DNA from: Drosophila pseudoobscura
Taxonomy: Eukaryota > Arthropoda > Insecta > Diptera > Drosophilidae
Assembly: GCF_009870125.1 (NCBI RefSeq)
Contig: NC_046681.1
Location: 2,728,001 to 2,792,000, forward strand
Reading direction: 5' to 3'
Length of the DNA stretch: 64,000 bases
A program made the position numbers and the translations under genes. Within the stretch, counting starts at the first letter, position 1. Each line of letters begins with the position of its first letter. This document shows positions 35,788 to 47,063 of this stretch, piece by piece. The notes beneath the pieces are model-generated. The model ran no database searches. It was not told the origin of the DNA and was given only the letters and a program-made list of their open reading frames with translations.

Positions 35788-37085
35788 TTATCCTGCCGGT
35801 AAGTCTGCCAACTGACATGTCTCGTTTGCCAATAATGCCTCATATTCACGTTGCATCGCTTCGGACCAATGTGATGCATGAATACTGATCAACGCCTCCT
35901 CGTAGGATACTGGAATCTTTACGTCGCTGGCAACCAGAGCACCAAGAATGTTGTACTCCTTTCTCGGACGGCCAGGTTTGCCGGTCTGAATCAGCCTTGG
36001 TCTACCAGGTCCAACGCGAGGAGCTGGCTCATCTGACTCAACCTTTTCTGTTGCGCTCTCGTACCCATCAGTACCGCTGCTACTGGGATTCTCCCCGTCA
36101 ACGCTTGCACCATGGCTGCTGTCTCCACCGCTGCTGTCAATGTCATCAGTATCGCCGCCTGACTGCATGCTAACTTCTGCCTTCGGAAGTTCGAATGTGA
36201 CTGTATCCTTGTCGTCTTGGAGCTCGTCAAAGAGAACATCTCGCCTCTCAATCACCTGATGAGACACAGGGTCATACAGTCGATTGCCTGTTGGTTGAAG
36301 TTTACTCTTCCTTGGACCCTTGTCCAAAGCTACTGCAACGGAACCAAAAACTTTTAGATGACCTAAATAAGGTTTCTTACCAGTCCACGCTTCCATAGGC
36401 GTCATACCGGTCAGCGCCTTGGTCGGTGATCGATTCCGTACATACACAGCTGCGTTGAGTGCCTCAGCCCACAAGGATTCGCCTAATCGTGACTGGACCA
36501 GCATACATCTTTACATTTCCACCAGAGTGCGGTTTGCCCTCTCAGCAACGCCGTTTTGCTGTGGAGTGTACGCCATTGTCAGCGTCCTCTCAATCCCATT
36601 AGTTTTCAGAAATTCATCAAACGATTTGTTGACAAATTGAGACTGTTGTTGAGACTTTTTCCCGTTTGCCGTTCAACCAGGGTTTTGAACTCGACGAACT
36701 TCTGGAAGACTTCATCCTTTGTCCGCAGGAAATACACAAATATACGCCTTGATTTCTCATCGATGAAGGTTAGAAAATACTTTGATCCAGCAAGAGACTG
36801 TGTGCCAAAGGGCCCGCACACATCTGCATGAACTAGTTCCAATATATCTTGAGCTCTACTGGTGGTTGCAACAGGAAATGGTTGCGCATGAATCTTGCTG
36901 ACCATATATGTTTTGCAATTCATATTCGCCGGGAAAACCATATTTTCAATGCCGCGCACCATTCCTTTGCTGATCAAATCTTTCATACTGCTGATGTTCA
37001 AGTGGCCGTACCGTTTATGCCACAGGGCACCATCAGCCTTAACCGCCGCAAAACAGTTGTTTTGTTTTCCTCGAAACATATACAA
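35788..37085 (-). pseudogene. Copia integrase remnant
   Basis: The N-terminal zinc-binding part appears as ALWHKRYGHLNISSMKDL, and VHADVCGPF is the first catalytic block (37085-36606). After a break at 36505-36605 the frame resumes with SLWAEALNAAVYVRNRSPTK and GMTPMEAWTGKKP (36504-35788), typical of the C-terminal integrase region. A serine- and acid-rich linker lies near 36200-36000. At least one frameshift and a stop make it inactive. Confidence 0.88.
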
Positions 37086-37970
37086 GTTTTCAACTCTGCC
37101 AGACCAATCATTTCTGTGTGTTTCTCGAACTTTGTGAATAACTGTTTCTCACAACACATGTGGCTTGTGGCACCACTATCCAAACACCACATACTATTTT
37201 TCAAATTATCTGCGTCCAACGCATTTAATAGACTGCACTTCTTGTTTTCCACTCTTGCTGCCCTGTCCACATTTGCGCTCTCCTTCTTACACTGAGCCTT
37301 CATATGCCCGCGCTCAGCACACTTGAAACATATCATTGTATTGTTTCTCTTCTTTTGCGCTCTGTGCGCGGCCGGCTTATGTACTGCGGTATATGCCTTT
37401 GCGTATTCCTTTTGATCTTCTGTGTTTTCCTTTCGTTCGCCTTCTTCCTTGAGTTTTACGCATAGAACATCGAAAGTCGGCAGACTGTCGCGCGTCTCTA
37501 TGGCGACAACGAAATTTTCGAATTGTTCTGGAAGGCTTGACAACAAAACAATTGAGCGCAGTTTATCAATTAGCTCGATTCCTACTGACCCAAGGCCATC
37601 AAGAATATCCACGAACTCATTAATGTAGCTTGAAATGCTTTGCCTTTGGTCCATGCGCTTGCTTAGCAATTTATTGTACAGTTGAACCTTTCGTACAGGT
37701 CTACTTGGTTGATGAACACTCTTTAATTTGTTCCATGCTTCGGACGACTTACTGCAATTTTTAATGTATCCCAACTGTGAAGTTTTCACACTCAATGTGA
37801 TCATGGCCAGCGCCTTTTCATCCTTGGCCTGCCAATTCACACCTTCGGGAACATTCGTTGGTAGCAGGTCACCAGATGCCACACTCCACAATTCAGCGTG
37901 CACCAACACAGACCTCATTTGAATACACCAGGAGTCATAATTTCGCTCCTCTAATTTGATACATCCCGCT
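36998..37970 (-). pseudogene. Copia gag and protease remnant
   Basis: Gag starts near 37970 with EERNYDSWCIQMRSVL, where a frame break separates it from any ATG. It includes the capsid-like NKLLSKRMDQRQSISSYINE block, a zinc knuckle CFKCAERGHMKAQC (CX2CX4HX4C, near 37340-37300) and the protease site WCLDSGATSHMCC (near 37185). The frame is lost near 37080 before integrase. Confidence 0.9.
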
Positions 37971-38062
37971 CATTGCTGATTATCGTTTAGTCTCTGAGTC
38001 ACACCGATGTTAATAGTTCGTAACTAAAACAATCACTTTACTTTTGATTTACAAAATCCGAA

Positions 38063-38077
38063 CCTGGGCCCATAACC
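38063..38077 (-). promoter_or_regulatory. Copia primer-binding site
   Basis: GGTTATGGGCCCAGG directly follows the 5' LTR. Copia elements are known to prime from a fragment of initiator methionine tRNA with this sequence. Confidence 0.85.
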
Positions 38078-38328
38078 TGTTGGACAGAATTTCGCTGCCG
38101 TTGCAAGGGAAGTTGTTATACCGAAAAGTAAAAACGCAACCATTCATATGTAAGGTTTATTTTTCTGACTAAAAAATGTTCTGCTCGCAGGCAGATAGAG
38201 ACCGAACGAAATAGAGAACAAAAGGGAGATAAGAGATCGTCGCTTCGTTACGTCTCTCACTCAATGTGATCATGGCCATATGTCTGTCAATACATGCGTG
38301 CATTGCTAGAGATGGTCATTCTTCAACA
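38078..38328 (-). repeat. Copia 5' LTR with an inserted gag-derived patch
   Basis: 251 bp, with the same ends as the 3' LTR. Bases 38258-38278 (CACTCAATGTGATCATGGCC plus A) replace the sequence found in the 3' LTR and are identical to the gag region at 37789-37809. The replaced part is bounded by short shared words (CACTCA and CATATGTCTG). Confidence 0.88.
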
Positions 38329-40077
38329 ACAGGGAGTTTTTGAAGAGGACTCTGTGAGACCTAGAACAAAGATAGCTAGAAATCCATCTCAGGAGGTTGG
38401 GCGGAAACCCTAAAAGGTCAAGTTTATGCGCTAAAAGGGAAATGTTTACAGAGTCGAATGTTTTACTAAAGTTGGTGTAAATAATGAAAGAGGTAAATTC
38501 TAACAAATTCGTGGTGGTTGATCACCGCCTTATAAATCCATGCTGAGTTTGAGATACAAGTGACTTGTGTGTTTCAAGTGCGGAGTTAAGACTTTCTCAA
38601 ACATTTTAGGAATAGCGGTTAATTTTGATATAGTTTTTTATATAGTTTTTTGCATGAGACATGCTACCTTTCTTATGAAAACTAATTATAAACGATTCCT
38701 TCCAGATCGGGGGGAAGCAAGAAGAATCGATGGACAGGGTAAATAGTTTAATCAAGGGTCCAGACAGTGCCTCGGCGCAGTACCTGACTACACAGCCTGG
38801 AACCCCGTCTGGACTCGGTGAGAACACCGGCATAGCTAGTCATAGATCATGAAGTAGAGAACGTTCATTTAACAAGGGACTGAAAATGCCGTACGACTTA
38901 TATAAACCGTATGGATATGGATGACCAGAGTAACTTTCCTCAGAATAGGTGGTTTGGAAAAACTGGGGAAAAAGATAGGCAATTGCCTGATCATTATTTG
39001 CCGACGTATTACAAAATGATAGCGAGGATGGAAAATGAGCGAAAATGAAACCGAGCTATTACATAGCGAGAGTGAGAAGTGGGAGAACTAACATCTTGAA
39101 AATTTGTATAATGTCTTGATTTCAAGTTTTTTAGACTGCATAACTCTTTGTTGAACCAAGATGGTCCTATATCTAGCGAAACGTCGAAGGTAGGATGGTA
39201 GGCGTCTTCAGGTATAGTGAGCGGAAGAGCTCAGGTTAACAACACTTTTTTCACATGATTGACTTGAGACAAGGACAGGTCAATCAAGCCGTCAACAAAG
39301 TCATGTCGTGACATGGGAACTAGGTTACTATACTCGTTTACCGAAGACCAAACAATTCCTGGCAAATTGAAGTCACCACGAACTTTCGTGTGATCTTTAG
39401 CTGATAGCGAGGAAGAAACAGCGGTTAAAGCGGACAAGTGCTGCTCATATATAGAGATATCCCAACAAGGTGGAATATACGAGCAAGTAATGAATATAGC
39501 GAAAGCGGGAAGAATCAGTTTTACACACAGAAATTCCAGTTCCTGTTGAACTAGGACTGTGAAGTTAGAGTCCACTGCAATCAGAACCCCTCCTGCACGT
39601 CGAGTCGAACGGTCTTTTCTTAAAGTTGTGTACCGCCCCCCTGAGTTTAATACGCAAGACTCTATCATTCTGATAGGTTACTAAAAGAGAAGTTAGTTTT
39701 TTGGAAGGGTGGAAGCAGGACGGGAAGATGAGGAAGTTGAGGCTGAGGTTGACGTTGGCACACTGGCATGATTTGTAGGAGTTATGGGGGGCCTCTTCTT
39801 CTTCTTAGCCTAAACTCCTTCACCAAACTGAGTTGCGGAGATGCTTATCTTAAACGAGGCTAACTCCCTGGTATAAGAGAAGTTAAAATGTTTGCTTTAA
39901 ATAAAAGCAATTACATCATTAGCTGTGAGGTCAGGGGCCAGCCGTGAAACAAAAACTTGTCGTTTTCGTGGGACTCCCACCACTGTTTTGGGCACCACAG
40001 GCCTAGTACCTGTGGCAATATCCGGAGGTCCGGAACAACTGATCACTGGTGGGATCGGAATAGACGGGACAGCTAGC
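38329..40077 (-). mobile_element. LINE-A 5' part, right of the copia insertion
   Basis: On the minus strand, from 40112 down, a first frame (ORF1) gives VVGVPRKRQVFVSRLAPDL and TANDVIAFI, like the C-terminal domain of LINE ORF1 proteins. ORF2 begins near 39668 with an apurinic-type endonuclease segment (RRAGGVLIAVDSN and GDFNLPGIVWS). RT blocks follow: SPSPDGVPGCVVRYCAEALS (38830-38760), then LEFTSFIIYTNFSKTFDSVN (38506-38440), where the link between thumb-side blocks has a deletion. The 5' end is cut at about 40077 against a DINE-1-like tail. There are many frame breaks; this is the longest LINE-A copy in the window. Confidence 0.82.
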
Positions 40078-40135
40078 ATAAATGCAGAGTTGCGGTCACA
40101 GCAGCAACTCAAATCGTTCCCCCTCGTTTTTTCTG
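40077..40135 (+). mobile_element. DINE-1-like 3' tail fragment
   Basis: 'ataaatgcagagttgcggtcacagcagcaactc' followed by CGTTCCCCCTCGTTTTTTC is the terminal hairpin and tail of the family. The rest of the element is missing at the LINE-A junction. Confidence 0.75.
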
Positions 40136-40209
40136 CTCTTAAAATTTTTGAATTGACAAAAATATATAATATATATATCTACCTACTGTACTATATTTAA
40201 ATGTGATCG

Positions 40210-42200
40210 ACTAATACACTCCGCGTGAAAGTATAAGTGCGAACGCAGCCAGAACCCAGATCGCTGCATCTCAGATTTCCTTCATGAGGCTGAAGGCTAG
40301 AGCAATTTTTGATAGGCTAGAGTTCATACGCACAGAGATGGATAGAGAAAAGCTGAGTCAAACGGATGAATATGACTTGTGAGGACCATTGGAATCATTC
40401 GCGGACCTGAAATCAAATATTGCTGTGCCACACACCAGCTTGCCACAGCTGCAGCTACCCAAGTTCAGCGGAGCCTATGCAGAGTGGATAAGCTTCTATT
40501 CCATGTTAACAGTATTATTAATAGTGAAGCAGAGCTGACTTCTATGGAGAATTTACAGCATTTGCGCTCATGTTTGAGCGGAGCGTCTCAGTTCGTTGGA
40601 GATGGGAGAGGCTAACTACAAACGCTGGCAACCAAGGAAGAAATTGCGGATTGCATAATCCTCCACGAAATTTGTCAGAATTTGGACAGGGCGATTCAAT
40701 CTAAATTGGAAGCAGCTTTGTCAAATCACCATCTTCCATCCTGAGAAAAATTATCTGCCTTTCTGCAACAAAGAAAGCATCATCATCACTGATTCATCAG
40801 CGTGCGCTCCCGTTGCACCCGGGCACAAACCATATGATTGCCAGTTGTCAACGGTTCAAAGGATTATTGCCGAATGATCGTCAAAAGGAAATAAAGAGGC
40901 TCTTTCTATGCGTTAATTACCTACGAAAGTGACGTGAAAGATTGTAAATCAGGTCCCTGCTGTACTTGCCAAATCATAACGCCATGGTTAAATTGTGTGT
41001 CTCCTTGCCTTAAGCTCTTATATCCCAGAGTCCGTCTGATCCTGTTCGATTAGCCACCGTCGTCGTACTGGTCAAAAACAGCACTGAAACTTTCTTGCTA
41101 TGTCTTGCACTGTTGGACTCGGGATCGCAATTGCATTTTATAGAACTCGTTTAGCTCGAAAAACTAAATCACTTACCACAATCTCTAGCATAGGAGATGT
41201 TATCTTTTCAACTGAAGGTATCTCGGTGTATCTCGTTCTGAAATCGTGGATTTCAGATTAAGCAACTAGCATCACTAGGCTATGTTGCCCAGAAAATTGT
41301 GAACAATCCACCTTGGGTCTCCTTTAGCACCGCAGTGTATTGATTCTCTTTTCGGAGCCGGACTTTTCTTCAAGTTGTGTGTGCGACAAATTACCGCCTG
41401 GACGGGCACTCGGCCCCAACTTCTCGTCGCTAATGGCAGCCCAATATTCGGCATTTATGAAGGAGTACCTGTCCCTCGATCATATGTTTCTGGTGACCAA
41501 TGAAGATAGGTACAAGTGCAAATATGTCTTGCCATATCATTATCAGGACGGCTTCACAACAAAGCTGAGCATCATGCTCGACGGCTCTGCAGCTAAGGTG
41601 TTTCACACACTGATTTCGTACATTTTCGTTTAATCACATAATCTCATTAATCCGCGGCATGAAAACTGTTGCTCGCGCCTTGCTGTAAAGCGGCCTATCC
41701 AGACCTCATCTTGTAAAACACATCATGGCTGACCTACCGAAGGATCGAGTACAGGATATGCCTGCTTGCAGTGTCACTGGAATTGACTACTGCGGTCCTT
41801 TCTACTATCGCCTTTCTATCGCTCTGTGGGATCTTCACTATTTTACTGTAATCAAATCTCGTCCGAAAATTGTTTAGTCGGTGGTCCGCTGATGTAGTTT
41901 CCTGATCCAGACGTTACGAGTCTTAACTTCAATTGACTTGGTTGCTGGCAAATAGTTGGAGTGAGGAGTATTCGATTCTGATCAACGACGTCGTTTTGTA
42001 TCAAGGACAAAAACTTGCCGCCGTTAAAGTGACACTTAGCTCGTGTGATCGAAGTCATCGCTAGAGCTGATGGCGCTGTGCGAGTTGCCGTCCTGCGGAC
42101 CCTATCTGGAACCACTCGTCGAGCTATCAACAAGCTGTGCGTCCTTCCCGTTGAGGGTCTTGTAAATAGCCCTGGTCTTTCAACCGGCGGGAAGTATGTT
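40210..42200 (+). mobile_element. BEL/Pao LTR retrotransposon, heavily decayed
   Basis: Plus-strand frames give pieces in BEL order. The gag block LPQLQLPKFSGAYAEWISFY is at 40439-40498, with LRSCLSGASQFVG after it. A protease-to-RT linker region gives EYLSLDHMFLVTNED and TTKLSIMLDGSA (41340-41600). The integrase block ADLPKDRVQDMPACSVTGID followed by YCGPFYYR is near 41727-41810. The C-terminal region near 42000-42170 ends in AINKLC in a shifted frame. Many stops and deletions are present. No LTR pair was recognised; a possible 3' LTR start (TGTTCGGAGCAGC) is at 42197. It lies just upstream of the COMM-domain gene. Confidence 0.75.
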
Positions 42201-42599
42201 CGGAGCAGCAGCTGTTATTAGCTCTGAAGACATTTAAATAATCTCTTTTTATATGCATGTGCACCCATACACTAAAACATGCTGGTGGCAAAACAGAACC
42301 AGACCTGAGAGAGTTCAAAAAATCCGAAAAAAACTTACAATCACATATTTTTGTCGATGTTCTCTCTGCGCTCTCTCTCTCATGATGACGTCACTCTGGG
42401 GTATTGATCGCGCAAGCCAGTGTGTGACGCTTTCGTTGTGTGAACTGGCACATCTATATACTGTATGGTTAGTGGTCCTAGTTACCTAGTAACTATCAAA
42501 AACGAGGAATATAATGGAACTTGAATACAAATGGTCCGTAAGTATATTTACGGTATATTTTGAAACTTGAGACGTATATTTCGGTATATTTCTAAGGGT
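42201..42599. other. Intergenic DNA between BEL remnant and COMM-domain gene
   Basis: No gene is seen. It may include the decayed 3' LTR of the BEL element. Near 42530-42590 there are repeated GGTATATT words. Confidence 0.35.
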
Positions 42600-42610
42600 C
42601 GGTCACACTG
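42600..42610 (+). promoter_or_regulatory. Core promoter Motif 1 (M1BP-type)
   Basis: CGGTCACACTG fits the Drosophila Motif 1 consensus YGGTCACACTR exactly. It lies 64 bp between motif end and the start codon of the COMM-domain gene. Motif 1 is known from TATA-less housekeeping promoters bound by M1BP, which suits a broadly expressed gene. Confidence 0.7.
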
Positions 42611-42674
42611 CTCATATGTCATGAAAATCCGATACACGCATTCTTCATACACATTCCCTCAGATCAACCTTAGT

Positions 42675-43248
42675 ATGGACTTACTAAAAAATATAGATAA
42701 CAAAGAAATCTTTGTCGAGGTAGACCTATGATATTAAAATTTGTTTACCTTATTTTAAATATTTTTACAAGGTTCTTCATTTGGCTGTAGATTACCTTAT
42801 TGGAAATATAACAGAGAAACAGACGCTCCGGCTGTCGCACAAATATGGATTTCAAAACCCATACGATTTTTTGCTGGCCATTCGAAGTTTATCGGCTTAC
42901 TACATGAATTACAACTTAGATATCAACAGAGCCGAATCGTCAATTTTATTTTCCTACTTTAGTCCTGAAATGAACCGGCTTGTGCCCGTAGTGTTTGCAG
43001 CACGACAACCAGAAGTAGCAACACACAAGTTAAAGTGCTCCAAAGACACCATGTTTTTCATGGAGTCCTTTTCGTGGGATACACGTTTAATATTAGGAGA
43101 CAGTAGATTCGGTGAAAATGTACATCAAGTAATAACTCTAAATTTGAGCTGCCGGCAAAATAAAACCAAAAGAATCGTATTTTTTGAAATGAATAAGATA
43201 AATCTGAACTCGTTTATATGCTTATTAGAGAATATGCTTGAAAAATAA
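42675..43248 (+). CDS. COMM-domain protein
   Basis: Two exons, 42675-42719 and 42772-43248, join in phase 0 across a 52-bp intron (GAG|GTAGAC ... TTACAAG|GTT). The product is about 173 residues, starting MDLLKNIDNKEIF. The C-terminal about 70 residues fit a COMM domain: a conserved tryptophan in SFSWDTRLILG, then VITLNLSC and a final FFEMNKINLNSFICLLENML, like the 'EM...L..FI..LE' end of COMMD proteins. These small proteins form the Commander complex (with CCDC22/CCDC93) in endosomal recycling and influence NF-kB signalling. The N-terminal part is helical, as in the family. Length fits (human COMMDs 85-220 aa). The exact paralogue is not certain; COMMD8 or COMMD10 are candidates. The stop overlaps an AATAAA signal. 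The gene converges on the TBC gene. Confidence 0.75.
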
Positions 43249-43482
43249 AAAGCACTGAACAAATTCAATTGGAAAAAAAGTTCATTCAATATTTAGAACC
43301 ATCTTAATGTTATACTTATTGTTTATTTGTAATATTTTTGTTCGTAAAAACAAATAATTATTCACTATTATTTACATTCATACGCCCAAAAAAGATAAAT
43401 TCATTCAATTTAGAATTCATAAAATCAACTTAAGCACACTTATTTAAAAGATAAGAATTCTTGGCCAAGCCAATTTTACCTA

Positions 43483-43488
43483 TTTATT
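43483..43488 (-). terminator. Poly(A) signal of the TBC-domain gene
   Basis: AATAAA on the minus strand about 115 bp past the stop codon, between the two convergent genes. Confidence 0.5.
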
Positions 43489-43601
43489 TGAAAGGCATTA
43501 AGACGTTAAAGCGAAACCTCAGCCATACAAATCCATTTCGGACGAATGGGTTCAAATCGGACTATATATCTCGGGACTAGAAAAAAATAAGCATCCGAAA
43601 C

Positions 43602-44939
43602 TCAGCTAATCCCCGCCGCCAGATACTGGTTCTTGTAGTAATATGCACAAACTCCAACTACAATAGAAACAGCTGTTGTCACTAGCAAAGACTTTGGTGT
43701 CAATAAGTTTGGGAACCAGTGGCTCAAGCTGTAGCTTGGATTTTTGGACACAGAGCGCGTAAGCTTCTTTCGTCGCTCCAGAAGCAGCTTTTCTTCGACG
43801 TTCCTCTGTTCTTTTCTATTGTCAGAAGTGAAATATTATAATTTTATTTTGATTCAGAAAGCTGTACTTACTCTTTAAGAATTAGAATTTCAACTTCCTT
43901 TTCTATTACAGTCAAGCTGTACTTATCATATAGCTTGCTGGAAGTTTTCAATAGAACTTCAAATGGCAAATCTTCTGGTAGCTGCAAATATTAAAATAAA
44001 CTTAAATTTCTTTGACTTAATTAAATCAATCATACCCTTGATAAAAGACAATGCACTGATGCCATATCACAGTCCTCCTTAAATATTTCATTTGAACGAT
44101 GCAGTAAAATCGCTGCCGTCACGAAGATTGGTGTGTACATGGGTGATGCAAGAAAGTAGTCGTATAGACGGACTACAGCTTTGTATGAATTTAAACTGTG
44201 TCCAAACCAGGTCAAGTACCACGGTAAAGCGAACAAAGTGCCTACCGTAGAACGTTGAAGAAACTGGTAAAGTTCTGGGTTCTCAAAATTTACAACAGGC
44301 CAGATAAACATCAGCCGCCTTTGGGTGGCCTCCATTGTCTCTTGCATGCACTCGGAGAAGTGCGTGGTGGACAGTTGCTCCATTATAGCATACGCCACTT
44401 CTTCTCCAGCAACCAGGAGAAATGTAACTGCCACATCATGATAACCTTGATAGTAGCGCAGATTCGGATACTTTTTAATAACCCGTAGTATTAGAACGGT
44501 AAGTTGGTCCTGAAGTGCAATACGTTGTTCATATGGTATTCCAGGAGGAAATCTTTTCAGAGACCGATTTACATCCAAGACTACTTGGTTGTATTCAGGG
44601 TGGTTTTGCAATTCATGAAGAGTTGGAGCTCGCTCTAACGTAGTCACATCAACGCCAGCCAACTGAGGCCACAGAATCCGTCGCAAATTATCGTTTACCA
44701 ATCCATAGGACGTCAAGGCTAACTTTTTTAGAGTATTCAAAGATATATTTTGGTTGTCGCTCTGAGCAATTAATTCTTCTATCTCCAGCCGTTTTCTGTG
44801 CTCATCATCGTTCTCGGGTGCTGTTCGAAGAGATAGAAATTGTTATTGGATGTTCAATTACATCATTTTAATAATTTCTCATACAATTTTCAAAACTAAG
44901 AGCAGGCTGATCGATTTTTATTTCATCAACATTGCTCAT
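43602..44939 (-). CDS. TBC1D20: TBC-domain Rab GTPase-activating protein, TBC1D20 type
   Basis: Four exons, 44939-44885, 44820-44036, 43981-43872 and 43815-43602, join in frame with GT/AG borders to about 387 residues (human TBC1D20 has 403). The start MSNVDEIKIDQP is the first ATG of exon 1. The TBC domain has the arginine-finger block VVLDVNRSLKRFPPG and the glutamine-finger block YYQGYHD, both as in TBC1D20. The last exon ends with a hydrophobic tail LLVTTAVSIVVGVCAYYY before a short KNQYLAAGIS end, matching the ER-anchoring tail of the family. TBC1D20 is known to act on Rab1 (and Rab18) at the ER-Golgi interface. No frame break is seen despite the TE-rich surroundings. Its promoter region has two DRE-like sites. 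Confidence 0.88.
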
Positions 44940-45119
44940 TGTTCCCAAATAAGCAATTTCCGTAATGCTCTCGTTAATATAATTTAATAATTTTTTTTTA
45001 TTTTGCTTTGCAGCAATTTATTTTTATTAATACATTCAAATTTAACATTCGTGAAAACATAAAACATAGGAGATTATATTTATGCAAAAAACAAGATGTG
45101 TTAAAGTACAGAAAATTTT

Positions 45120-45146
45120 TATCGATGTTTAAACGCTTCATCGATA
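45120..45146 (-). promoter_or_regulatory. Pair of DRE-like sites upstream of the TBC gene
   Basis: TATCGATG and CATCGATA lie about 180 bp upstream of the TBC-gene start codon, in inverted arrangement. They differ by one base each from TATCGATA, the DREF-binding element of housekeeping fly promoters. Function is inferred from position and sequence. Confidence 0.45.
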
Positions 45147-45254
45147 CCATATAATAAATGTTCTCACTATGAGAAGATATACTAGTTGCGCTTAAATTCT
45201 TAATTTCTTCAGAGTATATACTTTCGATATAGAATAGTGCTCAAACAAGATGAG

Positions 45255-45328
45255 TTTTACTGGCGAAAACAGGGAAGATATTCGTATGAAAACGATTAAA
45301 AAGCATTTCCTGTTTTTAGCCAGTAAAA
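45255..45328. repeat. Short inverted repeat (hairpin)
   Basis: TTTTACTGGCGAAAACAGGG is followed after about 30 bp by its near-complement (TTCCTGTTTTTAGCCAGTAA, 45307-45326). The arms are about 22 bp with one indel. It could be a minimal MITE relic or a chance hairpin. Confidence 0.5.
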
Positions 45329-46254
45329 ACCTTTGTTGTCTAAATTACCTTAGAAACCAAAACATATGTAAACCTGGTCATATTCTACAGTCGCCTAAAT
45401 ATACGGCGATTTCGCTAGAGAGATATGTATCTTATTAAAGTATTACGCTTAACGACAGGCAAAAATTTATATTTTCTACGTAGTAAACCTTTATATGCAA
45501 TCGGGTCGTGTCGGGTTTCGTTGCCCACGCACCTCTAAATAAAAACTGCGGGTTTCATGCCTTTGAACTCAGGAAAGAAATCTGTCTTGTTCTCTTGGAG
45601 AATTTTTAACTTGTTAAATATCAAAAATTTTTGTTGGTCAATTTTCTTTCACATTTTTTTAAACACGTTTTGCCTTTTAGTCAATATTCCTGACTGTTTA
45701 GGTCTGCATTTCAGATCTGCGCCACGAAGATAACACCTTTTGACGAGCATGGCGGCGTTACCATAGACATGGACAGTTAATAACCACAAAAAAGATTGTA
45801 TGCATTTCTACTACGTGGAATTAGCGGCTCTTGCTGTGGAGGCGAAGGTCGAATTGTTTTTTATAATAATGTAAGTGAATATAATTAATTAATTATATTA
45901 TCCATACAGTTGTACATTTTACTGCTTTAATTGTCCCAACATCCTTAATATTAGTCTTAATTCTTTAATTCTTTACTACAAAAAAACATCAAAACAATCA
46001 AACCTAACGAAAATCCGTATAATTGTTCACTATTTGCACGGTCCACTGTAGCAGTTTCTTCGTCTACCTATCGAGCTATCTTCGTTTCGTTTCTAGAGTT
46101 GTCTCATCAAGTATTGTCGTACGAATAAAATATATAATATGTACAATAAACGTGACGTTTTAAATTCCTTAAGAATCGCAGCAGCTTTGCTTGGAAGTTC
46201 GTTTGAACGTTTTGAAAATTGAAACACGATTTGAAATATGTCTAGGCGCGAACT
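45329..46254. other. Stretch without a recognised gene
   Basis: No coding region, repeat family or RNA is recognised. It is AT-rich, with a short GC-richer part near 45710-45870 whose frames are short and unassigned. Confidence 0.35.
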
Positions 46255-47063
46255 ACTAGGCCCCTTACTCTTCACACTCTTTATTAATGACTTGCCTTCG
46301 GTATTAACATACTCGAGTAATTATGTATGCGGATGATGTTAAACTCTGTGTCCAGTACAAGGACATTTCATTTCATTCTCGCTTGCAATCCGATCTCAAT
46401 AACTTTCAGTCATGGTGTTGTGCAAATTTGTTACACCTTAATGCCTCGAAATGCAAAGCTATGACATTTCATCGTTCTACCCCTTGTTGGCTTCCTATAC
46501 ACTATTTGGTGGTTATCTTGAGAGAATTACCTTGGTGGATGATCTTGGTGTTATATTAGACGCCAAGCTAAAGTTTTCTGAACACATTTTTACCATGGTA
46601 AATAAGGCCATGGGCGTGCTTGGGTTTATAAAGAGGTGGTCAAAGGATTTTGACGACCCCTATATAACAAAGTCTCTCTATACCTCGCTTGTTCGTCCGA
46701 TCTTAGAATACGGCTCCTGTGTTTGGTGCCCTCAGTACAAAGCACACCAGGACCGTATAGAATCAGTACAGAAAAACTTTTTACTCTTTGCTTTACGGGG
46801 CCTTAACTGGGATGCGGGTGTAATGCGGGGTGTAAGACTCTCATCTTACTCTAGTAGACTACTATTAGTAAACCTGCCATCCTTAGTTAACCGTAGAAAA
46901 ATGCTTGGTGTGATATTTATGCACAACTTGATCAGGGGTGACATAGACAGCCCTGATCTGTTGAGCCGCATAAACTTCACGATTCCTATTAGCTTACTTG
47001 AAATTGTATACCGTTGTTCCTTCCACTTTGTAGATCGAATTATTCCTTGCATGAACCGTTTAT
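46255..47063 (+). mobile_element. LINE-A reverse-transcriptase fragment
   Basis: It begins inside the RT at LFTLFINDLPSVL, shows YADDVKLCVQYKD (46326-46362), and continues in another frame with LFGGYLERITLVDDLGVILD and FALRGLNWDAGV. It ends with DRIIPCMNRL just before the inverted-repeat element at 47064. A missing base in 'ttctaccccttgttgg' near 46480 causes the frame change; the copy at 53.5-55 kb has the same loss, while those at 33.8 and 50.6 kb keep the base. It is truncated on both sides. Confidence 0.85.

Larger units (their letters stand above)
34096..38328 (-). mobile_element. Ty1/copia LTR retrotransposon, decayed, inserted in LINE-A
   Basis: Two LTRs of about 250 bp (34096-34348 and 38078-38328) flank a copia-type gag-pol on the minus strand. 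A 5-bp target duplication ACAGG lies at 34091-34095 and 38329-38333. The primer site next to the 5' LTR reads GGTTATGGGCCCAGG, as in copia elements that use an internal part of initiator methionine tRNA. A purine tract GAGGAAGGG precedes the 3' LTR. The single gag-pol frame is broken into at least five pieces, so the copy cannot move by itself. Confidence 0.92.
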
